Source: Sphingorhabdus sp. EL138
GTDB lineage: Bacteria > Pseudomonadota > Alphaproteobacteria > Sphingomonadales > Sphingomonadaceae
Direction of reading: 5' to 3'
Length of the DNA stretch: 64,000 nucleotides
NCBI RefSeq assembly: GCF_945890115.1
Contig: NZ_CAMDCK010000001.1
Coordinates: 1-64,000 of the forward strand
Shown: in pieces, positions 28,913 through 38,181 of the stretch
Numbering within the stretch: position 1 is the stretch's first letter
Layout of the letters: every line of letters begins with the position of its first letter
The notes under the pieces: model-generated
Told to the model about the DNA's origin: nothing
Seen by the model: the letters and a program-made list of their open reading frames with translations, nothing else
The model's database searches: none
Position numbers and translations under genes: made by a program

Positions 28913-31311
28913 AAATCAAACTGCAGACGAAACGCAAAGCCAACATCATCGGGTGCGTTTTCGAAATGCCCCGGTTCCTGCCGCCAGAACAGATTTGACG
29001 AGAAATGGCCGCCATAAATCGGCACGCCCCATACAAGCTCGCTGGCAATCTCCTGCCCCTTTGGTGCCAGCGAAATCTGGCGGACCGCAAATGTCGTCCC
29101 AAGCGTTGCATAATCATACGCCACAGGCAGATTGAGCGCGAGCCCGCCACGCGTTACGCGCAAGGGTTGGGCTATACGCAACGCAATTCGGTCATGGCTG
29201 GTCAGGACATTGCCGCCCGACAGGTCCAGCGAAAAGGCATTGCTTTGCATCAGGCTCTGGCCGGTCAGTGACGCGCCGGCATTGGCGTTGGTCCATCCCT
29301 GCCGCCAGCTTGCGCCAAGCGACCATGCGCCAATCAATGTGACATCAGCCCGGCCGTCAACAAACAGGCTGCGCGCACCATTTTGGCCAATGAAGTTAGC
29401 GAAGCGAGCACCCAGAATGGTTTGGTCTTCGCGCATCCAATTTGCACCAACAGCGACTTTGGCAGGGCCAATCTGCCGATCTAGCGATACGCCGACGGAG
29501 GAATAAGGATAGCGATTATGACCCTCACGCATAAACGTCGCGCCGCCGCGTTCGAACACACGTGCCTGGCCTGCCTCAACGCTGCCTGTCACGCCGAAGC
29601 GCCCAAGTTGATGACGCAACGCGAAAGATTGATCCGGTGCGCGTTCAAAACCGCCGTCAATCTGCGCATCGGTCGCGGTGAGAAACGAAGCCCCCGAGTT
29701 GCCCTGCAATGCCGCAACTTGGCCTGCGGCCGCTTGGCGGATACCAAGGCTAAACCGGGTGTCGCGTGCAATAGCGGCACTGACGCGGCCCGCCAAAATA
29801 CGCGCTTGGTTCTGCTGCCCATTGGAAAGAGGTAATGGCGAAAGGCCCAAGCTTCTGGCGTTGCTGGCGCTGATTGAAAAGGCGAGTTGGGTTGTTCCGC
29901 GCGACATGCTGACGGATCGTCCCTGATCCACCAAAACAGGCATTAGCCGAAGACGTGGCGCGCTCGCGCTTAGCCCTTCGGCAATGTTGATGTCATATGC
30001 ACGGCCATAGCCGTCCAGCACCACCGCATTTACGGACATAGGGGACACCGCAGCGTCACCCATGGCCGCTGAGGTTGTCCCGCCATTTCCGTTCAGCATA
30101 ACGGCCATATTTGTACCAGCCAGCGACGTTGTTCCCGCGGGCGCAAAGGCGCGACCAATGTCCAATATGCCGCGTCCGTAAATCGCATCGGTGTCAGGAA
30201 TTCCCGCATCACGTGCGGACGTCAGCAGCAGGTTCACAATCTGTGCGCCGGTTAAGTTCGGAAAGGCTTGCGCCAGCAAAGCTGCGGCACCAGCGATCTG
30301 TGGCGCGGCATAGGACGTGCCATTGAACACGCGCACAGAGGTCCCATCATTCGTAACTAAGCGGTAAATAGTGTCGTTGCGATATTCGCAGCAGATGCTT
30401 TGGCCTAAAGCGGACAACACCGCGTTCTGTGCAACCCCCGCCTTGTTGCTGAATTTTGTTAGGATACCATTGTCATCAACAGCGGTGGCAATGATGACAA
30501 GCCCGTTGCCATTGGCCAATAATGATTGTGCAAAGGGGCTTGGGCTATTCGGGTCAAATGCGGGATCGAACTCATTCCCCTCATTTCCTGCTGACACGAC
30601 TACTATAACGCCAGCAGATGTCGCGCGTTCTATCGCGGTGCGCAGCGTGCTACTCGCGCCGCTCGCCCCACCGAGCGAAATACTAATGACGCGGGCTTTA
30701 TTGTCTACGGCGCGATCAACGCCAGCGGCAATGGCAGAATCGAAGAACACACACCCCGCTTCGTTCACGCCCTGAGCCGTTGGGGCGCAGCTTCCCGCTT
30801 GATCGGCGCGCAACGCCAATATTGTCGCGTTAAAAGCCATGCCGTGGACATCGCGATCATCCTTAGCGGCAGCCAAAACGCGCGAAACGCTTGTGCCGTG
30901 ACCATCATCGTCGCCAAGCGGCCGACCCGCGCCTGTGACATCCCCCGACTGGGCATGGATTCGGCCCGCAAATTCGTGGCTATTTGGCTCAATCCCTGAA
31001 TCAATGATGCCAACAGTAACCCCGCGCCCACTAGCGCCCGCTTGATAGGCCGTGATCGCCCGATGAAAATCTGGTCCATCCGAGCGGAGATATTCCGATG
31101 TTACAAAACTTGTCGTTGGCGCAGGCGGCCGCAGAGGCGGCGCTGGAGGCGGCGTACGTGGGGTTGCTGGCGGCGCAGGTGGCACGTCCGCTGTGGGGGA
31201 AGGCGGCAAGGGTGTCGAACCTACCCCACCTCCGCCGCAAGCAGACAGCGCGAGTGCAAAAAGGACGGAGCTACCGATCGCAATTTTACGACTAATGCGT
31301 GGTTCGGGCAT
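28909..31311 (-). CDS. S8 subtilisin-like autotransporter serine protease
   Basis: VTVGIIDSGIEPNSHEFAGRI (Asp), DDDGHGTSVSRVLAA (His), NGTSYAAPQIAGAAALL (Ser); Pro-rich N-terminal linker; C-terminal beta-barrel ending ...FRLQFDF. Confidence 0.95.
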   Translation of the reverse strand: MPEPRISRKIAIGSSVLFALALSACGGGGVGSTPLPPSPTADVPPAPPATPRTPPPAPPLRPPAPTTSFVTSEYLRSDGPDFHRAITAYQAGASGRGVTVGIIDSGIEPNSHEFAGRIHAQSGDVTGAGRPLGDDDGHGTSVSRVLAAAKDDRDVHGMAFNATILALRADQAGSCAPTAQGVNEAGCVFFDSAIAAGVDRAVDNKARVISISLGGASGASSTLRTAIERATSAGVIVVVSAGNEGNEFDPAFDPNSPSPFAQSLLANGNGLVIIATAVDDNGILTKFSNKAGVAQNAVLSALGQSICCEYRNDTIYRLVTNDGTSVRVFNGTSYAAPQIAGAAALLAQAFPNLTGAQIVNLLLTSARDAGIPDTDAIYGRGILDIGRAFAPAGTTSLAGTNMAVMLNGNGGTTSAAMGDAAVSPMSVNAVVLDGYGRAYDINIAEGLSASAPRLRLMPVLVDQGRSVSMSRGTTQLAFSISASNARSLGLSPLPLSNGQQNQARILAGRVSAAIARDTRFSLGIRQAAAGQVAALQGNSGASFLTATDAQIDGGFERAPDQSFALRHQLGRFGVTGSVEAGQARVFERGGATFMREGHNRYPYSSVGVSLDRQIGPAKVAVGANWMREDQTILGARFANFIGQNGARSLFVDGRADVTLIGAWSLGASWRQGWTNANAGASLTGQSLMQSNAFSLDLSGGNVLTSHDRIALRIAQPLRVTRGGLALNLPVAYDYATLGTTFAVRQISLAPKGQEIASELVWGVPIYGGHFSSNLFWRQEPGHFENAPDDVGFAFRLQFDF

Positions 31312-31415
31312 AAAGATACGACTTTCAGCGATTAAATTGATACTTAAGCACCATTGGCGCTAACTTAACCTAAGGTTACCGTTGAGTATAGATGGGTTTC
31401 TGGCTAGGTGGCCGG

Positions 31416-32090
31416 ATGCATTTATCTTTCAACAACATCGACAATTGGATTTTTGATCTAGACCTTACCCTTTACGGGCCAGAGGCGAATATTATGGCGC
31501 AAGTTAGGGACCGAATTGCGTTATATGTTGAAAGGTTTTTCAACATCGATTCTGATGCTGCACACCAAATTAGGCACGCTTATTGGAAAAAATATGGCAC
31601 CACGCTGGGCGGATTGATGACCGAACATGCGGTCGACCCGCATGGGTATCTTGATTTCGTCCATGATGTGGACATGGCCCTGTTGCAGCCCGCCGCTGAT
31701 TTACGGCGACAGATCGAAGCTTTACCAGGGCGCAAATTGATTTTCACAAACGCAGATGCGCCTTACGCCCAACGGGTTCTGACCGCGCGCGGCCTTGATG
31801 GCGTGTTTGAGGATATATTCGACATTCACCGGATGCAGCATCTGCCAAAGCCGGCATCTGCGAGTTATGACAGGCTATGCACTGAGCTGAATATCGATCC
31901 GACCCGTGCACTTTTTCTCGAGGACTCGGCCTATAATCTTGCTCCAGCAAAGGCCTTGGGCATGACAACTATTTGGGTGAATCACGACGTCGAAGCTGAT
32001 AGCAGCGGTGCAGAACCATTTATTGATCATGAGATTGCCGACGTAAGCGCATGGCTTTCCTCGCTACACGCCATTGAAAGAACGATATGA
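31416..32090 (+). CDS. HAD-family pyrimidine 5'-nucleotidase
   Basis: [67 protein letters not shown]. Confidence 0.92.
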   Translation: MHLSFNNIDNWIFDLDLTLYGPEANIMAQVRDRIALYVERFFNIDSDAAHQIRHAYWKKYGTTLGGLMTEHAVDPHGYLDFVHDVDMALLQPAADLRRQIEALPGRKLIFTNADAPYAQRVLTARGLDGVFEDIFDIHRMQHLPKPASASYDRLCTELNIDPTRALFLEDSAYNLAPAKALGMTTIWVNHDVEADSSGAEPFIDHEIADVSAWLSSLHAIERTI

Positions 32091-32926
32091 CTGACCAACT
32101 TGCCAAGATCATTGATGCCGCATGGGACGCACGCGACAGCATTTCCAGCGCGACCCAAGGCGAAGTGCGCGAAGCGGTGCAGACGGCCTTGGCTGGCCTA
32201 GATGATGGGTCGTTCCGCGTGGCTGAGAAGCTGTCGGGCAGTTGGCAGGTCCACCAGTATTTGAAAAAAGCTGTGCTTTTGTCGTTCCGCCTGAATGACA
32301 ATGTTTTGGTCGATGGCGGGGCGTCCGGTGCGCCTGCTTATGACAAGGTTCCGTCTAAATTCGGCGGTTGGGATGCCGACCGTTTCCGCAATGCAGGTTT
32401 CCGCGTCGTGCCCGGGGCCGTGGCCCGACATGGCAGCTATATCGGCAAAAACGTCATCCTGATGCCCAGCTTTGTCAACATTGGCGCGCGCGTGGATGAT
32501 GGGACGATGATCGACACATGGGCTACCGTCGGCAGTTGCGCCCAAATCGGCAAGAATGTGCATTTGTCCGGTGGCGTTGGCATTGGCGGCGTTTTGGAAC
32601 CACTTCAGGCCGGGCCAGTGATCATCGAAGACAATTGCTTCATTGGTGCGCGGTCGGAGGTTGTCGAAGGCGTGATCGTCGAAGAAGGCGCCGTGCTATC
32701 CATGGGCGTGTTTATCAGTTCAACCAGCAAGATTATTGATCGCACAACAGGCGAGATATTTGTTGGCCGCGTCCCCGCTTACTCGGTCGTGGTGCCAGGC
32801 TCGATCCCCGGAAAAGCCTTGCCTGATGGCAGCCCCGGACCCAATTTGTCCTGTGCCGTCATTGTCAAACGCGTCGATGCGCAGACCCGCGCAAAGACAG
32901 CCATCAACGACCTGTTGAGGGATTAA
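32087..32926 (+). CDS. dapD: 2,3,4,5-tetrahydropyridine-2,6-dicarboxylate N-succinyltransferase
   Basis: [70 protein letters not shown]. Confidence 0.98.
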   Translation: MTDQLAKIIDAAWDARDSISSATQGEVREAVQTALAGLDDGSFRVAEKLSGSWQVHQYLKKAVLLSFRLNDNVLVDGGASGAPAYDKVPSKFGGWDADRFRNAGFRVVPGAVARHGSYIGKNVILMPSFVNIGARVDDGTMIDTWATVGSCAQIGKNVHLSGGVGIGGVLEPLQAGPVIIEDNCFIGARSEVVEGVIVEEGAVLSMGVFISSTSKIIDRTTGEIFVGRVPAYSVVVPGSIPGKALPDGSPGPNLSCAVIVKRVDAQTRAKTAINDLLRD

Positions 32927-33161
32927 CTCGACGAGCCGAGTGTCTTGTGTCGCAATCATCTTGCAATTCGGACTGAATCGCTCCATAACAGCTAGGCGGA
33001 CCGGGCCCCTCTGACGCTCGCTTCTTCGGAAGGAACGTGATGTCGGCCGCATCGGATGTTTCCGGTGCAGTGGTCAGGCGGTCTTCAAATACCCCCGAAA
33101 TACGTTTGGCCATGCCCGGAACATCCGATTGAACTCAAACTATGTTCAAAGAGGATGAGCT

Positions 33162-33356
33162 ATGACATTTTCGGCATTTCGATTGATGCAATATCACCAG
33201 AGGATTGACCGCGAATTGCGCGCCGAAATCACCCGGCGTTGGCCAGATATTTTTCGCGTTCAAAAACTAAAGCGGCTTAAGCTGGCAATCAAGGATCGTC
33301 TTGAAGGCCAAGCCAAAGCATCTTCGCGGCGGCCATTGCATCTTAACAAAATCTAA
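33162..33356 (+). CDS. Small YdcH/DUF465-like protein
   Basis: MTFSAFRLMQYHQRIDRELRAEITRRWPDIFRVQKLKRLKLAIKDRLEG; SD AGAGGA upstream. Confidence 0.7.
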   Translation: MTFSAFRLMQYHQRIDRELRAEITRRWPDIFRVQKLKRLKLAIKDRLEGQAKASSRRPLHLNKI

Positions 33357-33371
33357 TATTTGAAACTTAGC

Positions 33372-33399
33372 CACCGCGCGGATTGTCGTCCGCGTGGTG
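33372..33399. other. 11-bp hairpin upstream of the TerC-family gene
   Basis: CACCGCGCGGA-TTGTCG-TCCGCGTGGTG (one G.U), about 30 nt before the ATG. Confidence 0.6.
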
Positions 33400-33429
33400 C
33401 ATCGCATACTGTAAAACAGGGAATATTTC

Positions 33430-34419
33430 ATGGAATTTTTGACAATGGACTGGTTGGGGACACCAGTCTGGTTTTGGCTCGCTTTTCTAAGCATTGTTGT
33501 GGCGTTGACAGCCTTTGACCTTGGCATCCTGCATAAGGAGGACAAGGAAATGGGCATCGCAGAAAGCCTGAAACTGTCCGCTTTCTATATCAGCATCGCC
33601 ATGCTGTTCGGCATCTGGGTCTGGTTCCAAAAAGGCGCCGAGATGGGCATGCAATATTATACGGGCTTTTTCATCGAAAAGGCGCTGTCGATCGATAATG
33701 TCTTCGTCATCAGCCTGATTTTCACCTTCTTCGCGATTCCGCGCAAATATCAATATCGGGCGCTTTTGTGGGGCATTATCGCAGTCATTGTGTTGCGCGG
33801 CCTCATGATCGCGGCTGGCGCGGCCATTGTGCAGGAATATTATTGGACGCTCTACATCTTCGCAGCCTTCCTCATCGGAACGGGCATCAAGATGCTGTTC
33901 AGCGGTGACCAGGAAATGGACGTCGCCAAGAACCCGGTGGTCAAATATATCTCAACACATATGCGCGTGACCAAAGAGCTCCATGACGAGAAGTTCTTCG
34001 TCAAGGTGCCTGACGAGAAGACGGGCAAGATGGTGCGTGCGGCCACGCCCTTATTCTTGGCGCTGGTCGTCATCAACTTGGCCGACTTGGTGTTTGCCGT
34101 AGACTCGGTGCCAGCGATCTTTGCAATCACCACGGATACCTTCATTGTCTATACGTCGAACATCATGGCGATTTTGGGCCTGCGCGCTTTGTATTTCGCC
34201 TTAGCGGCGATGGTGCATCGTTTCCATTATCTGAAATACGCACTGGCGCTGGTTTTGGTCTTCATCGGGTCGAAGATCTTCGTGTCGGACTTCCTCATGG
34301 CCGGCGACAAGTTCCCGCCAGTGTTGAGCCTTGGCGTGACCTTCGCGCTTATCCTTGGCGGCATCCTGTTTTCCCTCTGGAAAACCAAAGGTGACAGCCA
34401 ATCGCACGTGCCGCATTGA
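33430..34419 (+). CDS. TerC/Alx family integral membrane protein
   Basis: FFIEKALSIDNVFVISLIFTFFAIPRKYQYRALLWGI, VVINLADLVFAVDSVPAIFAITTDTFIVYTSNIMAILGLRALYF. Confidence 0.96.
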   Translation: MEFLTMDWLGTPVWFWLAFLSIVVALTAFDLGILHKEDKEMGIAESLKLSAFYISIAMLFGIWVWFQKGAEMGMQYYTGFFIEKALSIDNVFVISLIFTFFAIPRKYQYRALLWGIIAVIVLRGLMIAAGAAIVQEYYWTLYIFAAFLIGTGIKMLFSGDQEMDVAKNPVVKYISTHMRVTKELHDEKFFVKVPDEKTGKMVRAATPLFLALVVINLADLVFAVDSVPAIFAITTDTFIVYTSNIMAILGLRALYFALAAMVHRFHYLKYALALVLVFIGSKIFVSDFLMAGDKFPPVLSLGVTFALILGGILFSLWKTKGDSQSHVPH

Positions 34420-34740
34420 TTAACGCCGGTCTTTTGTTGGTGCGTTAAAGTCGGACGGTTTGTTGGCTATCCAGTCGACAAACCGTCCGATTTCGTCATG
34501 CGCTAATAAAGCGTCCACAGTGGCGAAGCGTTTTTCGAGATCGCTGTTGGTGAAATTGGCGTGGATGGTCCGGTGGCAAATCGGGTGCACCGGTTGCCGC
34601 TCTTTCCCACCCCGGCTTTTCGGCACGGGATGATGCCATTCGGTCACATTGCCCATTGGGCGCGCGCAGAGCCAACAGCTCAATTCCGGCTCTGCTGACG
34701 CTTCGTCCGCTTCGTAATGATCGCGAATTTTGCGCGCCAT
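34420..34740 (-). CDS. HNH endonuclease family protein
   Basis: CWLCARPMGNVTEWHHPVPKSRGGKERQPVHPICHRTIHANF. Confidence 0.88.
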   Translation of the reverse strand: MARKIRDHYEADEASAEPELSCWLCARPMGNVTEWHHPVPKSRGGKERQPVHPICHRTIHANFTNSDLEKRFATVDALLAHDEIGRFVDWIANKPSDFNAPTKDRR

Positions 34741-34772
34741 ATTGGCTTCCTTATACTCTGTTTAGCCAGCGA

Positions 34773-36107
34773 TCAGTTTTTGCTTGGCCCAAGCAAATCG
34801 AGCACCGCAGCGGTCGTTGCCTCAATCCCCAGCCGTACGGATGATTCTGGATCAATTTTGAACAAAGGCGAATGGTGGCCAGCCACGGGCGGGCCGCCAT
34901 TCTTTGCGGCAACGATCCATTCAGGCTTCGTCCCACCAACGGCGAAATAATAGCCCGGAATGCCATGTTTCTGATCCACGAAAAAGGCGAAGTCTTCCGC
35001 GCCCATTGCCGTCTGGCGGAACGGTGTCACCACATCCTTACCCAAGGCATTGGCGATAGCCCCGTTCAAGCGGCGGGCAAGCGCACCATCATTGACCGTG
35101 ACTGGCGTGCTCTCCGTCACTGTAACAATAGGCAACTTGTCTTGCGGCAAGCCATGTGCCGCGCCAATGCCCTTGGCAACGCGCTCGATAGAGGCAATGA
35201 GTTGATCGCGCACGGCCTGACTGTTGGAACGCACCGTCACCTGTAAGTCGGCATATTCGGAAATAATGTTATGCTTTGTTCCCGCATGGAAAGCGCCAAC
35301 GGTAATTACGCCGGGGTCCAATGGTCCCTTTTCACGGCTGATGATCGATTGAAGACCGACAACGATTTGCGAGGCAATATAGACTGGATCCCGGCCCAAA
35401 TGCGGCGCTGCGCCGTGGGTAGCGATCCCGGGCACGCGAATGTCAACGCTGTCCGCCGACGAATATTGAATGCCTTCTGAGGCCGAGATTTTACCAGCCT
35501 CAAGCTCTGCGGCGACATGAAAGGCCAAGGCATAATCTGGCTTTGGAAAGCGGGTGTAGAGGCCGTCTTCTATCATCGCCTTTGCGCCGCCGACACGTTC
35601 TTCGGCAGGCTGGACAATGAATAAAACCGTACCCTTCCAGCGATCCTTCATCCGTGCCAACTGACGCGCTGTACCCACCAATGCGGTGATATGCACATCA
35701 TGGCCGCACGCGTGCATCACAGGCATTTCAAGGCCATCGACCCCGACCTGTTTCACCGTCGACGCATTGGCCAGACCGGAGCGTTCTTGCACAGGCAGGC
35801 CATCCATATCCGCGCGCATAAGGACGACGGGCCCATCACCGTTTTTCAACATACCGACGACGCCGGTACCGCCGACTTTCTCGGTCACGACCATGCCGGG
35901 CACGGCGCGCAGTTCCTGCGCCATACGCGCGGCGGTCTTAAATTCACGGAACGATAATTCGGGATTGCGATGGAAATGGTCCCACAGGCTCGCCAGCGAC
36001 TTGTCATAGTCAGCCTTAATCGAGTCTGCGTAATCTGGCTGTGCGGCTGCTGGCGTTACGACCAACGCGCTGGCCAAAAATGCGCCCAAAATAGATCTCT
36101 TAATCAT
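34773..36107 (-). CDS. M20-family amidohydrolase with signal peptide
   Basis: LWDHFHRNPELSFREFKTA, VVLMRADMDGLPVQE, MPVMHACGHDVHITALVGTAR, GAEDFAFF. Confidence 0.94.
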   Translation of the reverse strand: MIKRSILGAFLASALVVTPAAAQPDYADSIKADYDKSLASLWDHFHRNPELSFREFKTAARMAQELRAVPGMVVTEKVGGTGVVGMLKNGDGPVVLMRADMDGLPVQERSGLANASTVKQVGVDGLEMPVMHACGHDVHITALVGTARQLARMKDRWKGTVLFIVQPAEERVGGAKAMIEDGLYTRFPKPDYALAFHVAAELEAGKISASEGIQYSSADSVDIRVPGIATHGAAPHLGRDPVYIASQIVVGLQSIISREKGPLDPGVITVGAFHAGTKHNIISEYADLQVTVRSNSQAVRDQLIASIERVAKGIGAAHGLPQDKLPIVTVTESTPVTVNDGALARRLNGAIANALGKDVVTPFRQTAMGAEDFAFFVDQKHGIPGYYFAVGGTKPEWIVAAKNGGPPVAGHHSPLFKIDPESSVRLGIEATTAAVLDLLGPSKN

Positions 36108-36157
36108 CTTAATTCCCCCTGATATCCCAGATTTTCCGTTATCTGTCGTCCACGCTA

Positions 36158-37315
36158 TCATGGGCACCGGTCAAAGCAATGCCCAACGGCGGAAAATTCA
36201 TCGACCATAGTCACGAAGCGGTAAAAGCCCCTACGTTCGGCAGGGTTGATCCAAAAGCCCGCACGCAGCGAATACGCCTCCCCCACATGGCCGAACCAGC
36301 GATTGCCTTGCTTGTCGGTCAACCAATGCACGCCAAGGCCATAGCCTGTAAAATAACCTTTATCATCATCACCATTTTTACCGTCAAAGGTCCAGACGGG
36401 GCCAATCATCTGCGTAAAACTTTTGCGCGACAACAAAGGTGCGCCATCGCGTAACAGCAATTGACCAATTTTTGCCAGATCGCGCGCCGAAATACGCAGG
36501 CCGCCTTGCGGACTGAAGGCCGAGCCGTTGCGTCCAAGCACATAGAGCTTATCAACGGCACAGCTTCCGTCGCTGGCAGGGTAAACCGCGCATGGATCAG
36601 GCCCGTTCATGGGCGCATCGCGCGCAAGGTCTTTATTGGGTCGCAGCAAAGTGACCGCCTGCGCGCGCCGCCCGTCGCTGCACCCTGCGCCCCAATTATA
36701 GCAGGCATCCAACCCAAGCGGCGTCAACACCAGCCGCGCCATCAGTCGGTCAAAGCGTTCGCCGGTGGCTCCCTCCATCACCGCTGCAATCAACGGCGAA
36801 TTGATATTGGCGTAAGCAAAATAAGTGCCAGGCGCATGGCCCGCATCCCATGCCTTTGGGTTAACCAAAACGGCCTCAAGACTGCCATCAAGCGGCACGA
36901 TATAATCCACAGAGTCACGCAAACCGCTTTGATGCGATAACAAGGCGCGTAAGGTAATCGGTGCATCCGGAAATGCCGGATTGCGGACCTGCCAACCCAG
37001 ATAGTCATTCACGTCGCGGTCGAGATCAAGCTTGCCTTGCTCCGACAGACGCATGACGCCGATGGCTATGACCAATTTCGAGATAGAGGCAACCCGCGCC
37101 GGATCATCTATGGTCACGGCCCGCCCAGCAACGCCAGCATCCCCCTCGACTATTACGGGGGTGGTGCTGTCCGATGTGAAATCGACTTTGACCACTGCCG
37201 GTCGGATGCTGGCATGACGAGGCAGTGTTTCAGCGGGCGCATCGGTTGCGCATCCGGAGACGATCACCGCCACAAGGGCAGCGCAGACCAATTTTAAGCG
37301 GCGCAAATGCATCAT
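36158..37315 (-). CDS. Serine hydrolase (class C beta-lactamase-like), lipoprotein-like N-terminus
   Basis: ARVASISKLVIAIGVMRL (SxxK), TYFAYANINSPLI (YxN), WFGHVGEAYSLRAGFW; N-terminal VIVSGCATD. Confidence 0.88.
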   Translation of the reverse strand: MMHLRRLKLVCAALVAVIVSGCATDAPAETLPRHASIRPAVVKVDFTSDSTTPVIVEGDAGVAGRAVTIDDPARVASISKLVIAIGVMRLSEQGKLDLDRDVNDYLGWQVRNPAFPDAPITLRALLSHQSGLRDSVDYIVPLDGSLEAVLVNPKAWDAGHAPGTYFAYANINSPLIAAVMEGATGERFDRLMARLVLTPLGLDACYNWGAGCSDGRRAQAVTLLRPNKDLARDAPMNGPDPCAVYPASDGSCAVDKLYVLGRNGSAFSPQGGLRISARDLAKIGQLLLRDGAPLLSRKSFTQMIGPVWTFDGKNGDDDKGYFTGYGLGVHWLTDKQGNRWFGHVGEAYSLRAGFWINPAERRGFYRFVTMVDEFSAVGHCFDRCP

Positions 37316-37869
37316 GACGCTGGACACCCACCCAAATATTTACCCATTGCCTTGCCCTGCAGGGCGACCTTGCCAACCATCGGCAGGCGGACATCTACCT
37401 TGCTGTCATAGTTGAATGCGGTTTCGCCCATGACACCGGTAAGTTCCATGTCCACGCTGCCCATGCTATCCATGCCGCAAGATAACTTCATGCGCACATT
37501 TTGTCCGGAAACATCGAACGCCTGATACACGCATTTTTCGGCGCCATTGCCCCTAAAGAAATCCGCCGCTGGCTTTTTTGCTTCGGCATCGGTCAAGCAG
37601 CTTTGGCTAGATGTATTTTTCCCCACTTCATTCATGATCTGCTGCTTTTCAGCTTTACCCAGCGTCGGAACATTGATGTCCGCAAAGACGAAATTGGTTT
37701 CCCAAAGCCCGGCCTTCATCGGAATGAATGCATCATAGTCCATCGCCGCTGCGCTTTCTTGGCTATCGATTACTCCGTCGCCATCCTTATCCGCGCTGCT
37801 GTCCGCACCCTCATTCGAACATGCGGATAATGCCAGCGCGGCTGCGCTCAACAGGAAAATTTTACGCAT
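37312..37869 (-). CDS. DUF3617 domain-containing protein
   Basis: Lipoprotein-like ALALSACSNEG; MKAGLWETNFVFADI; SSQSCLTDAEAKKPAADFF. Confidence 0.8.
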   Translation of the reverse strand: MRKIFLLSAAALALSACSNEGADSSADKDGDGVIDSQESAAAMDYDAFIPMKAGLWETNFVFADINVPTLGKAEKQQIMNEVGKNTSSQSCLTDAEAKKPAADFFRGNGAEKCVYQAFDVSGQNVRMKLSCGMDSMGSVDMELTGVMGETAFNYDSKVDVRLPMVGKVALQGKAMGKYLGGCPAS

Positions 37870-38181
37870 TGATACACCTCCCGTTTCTCTCCGCCATATT
37901 ACTGTCGCCGCCCATCCTAAAAGGCAACAGCGATAAAAAATGCCGTTGAAAAGTCACACTAAGGTTTCACCTCAAACGCTGGCGTTTGCGACGCATAATC
38001 ACATGATGGACCTCTATTGCCTAATTAACCCTGCGCACGGTCCACATGCGCACTTCAATTGCCTTCCACCGACGGGGGGCAAAATCCATTTCGGCTGTGG
38101 AAGAACGTAAATTTGGTGCATCGGTCCGCATTCCGACGCACGCCTCTTGCCCTTGCTGCGTGCAAAGCACATATAGCGAAC

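Noticed and set aside
31042-31335. Arg/Trp-rich + strand ORFs (97 aa and 65 aa)
   Set aside because: They are antisense to the Pro/Gly-rich N-terminal linker of the S8 autotransporter; composition is a by-product of that low-complexity coding sequence.
32904-33113. 69-aa minus-strand ORF overlapping the end of dapD
   Set aside because: Overlaps dapD 3' end and the dapD/YdcH spacer with no SD or recognisable family.
33357-33430. yybP-ykoY (manganese) riboswitch upstream of the TerC gene
   Set aside because: Only a simple hairpin is visible; the conserved yybP-ykoY loop sequences were not found in the leader.
34420-34740. HNH protein as part of a defence or restriction system
   Set aside because: No methyltransferase, helicase or other defence partner nearby; neighbours are TerC and an M20 hydrolase, so it is treated as a solo HNH protein.
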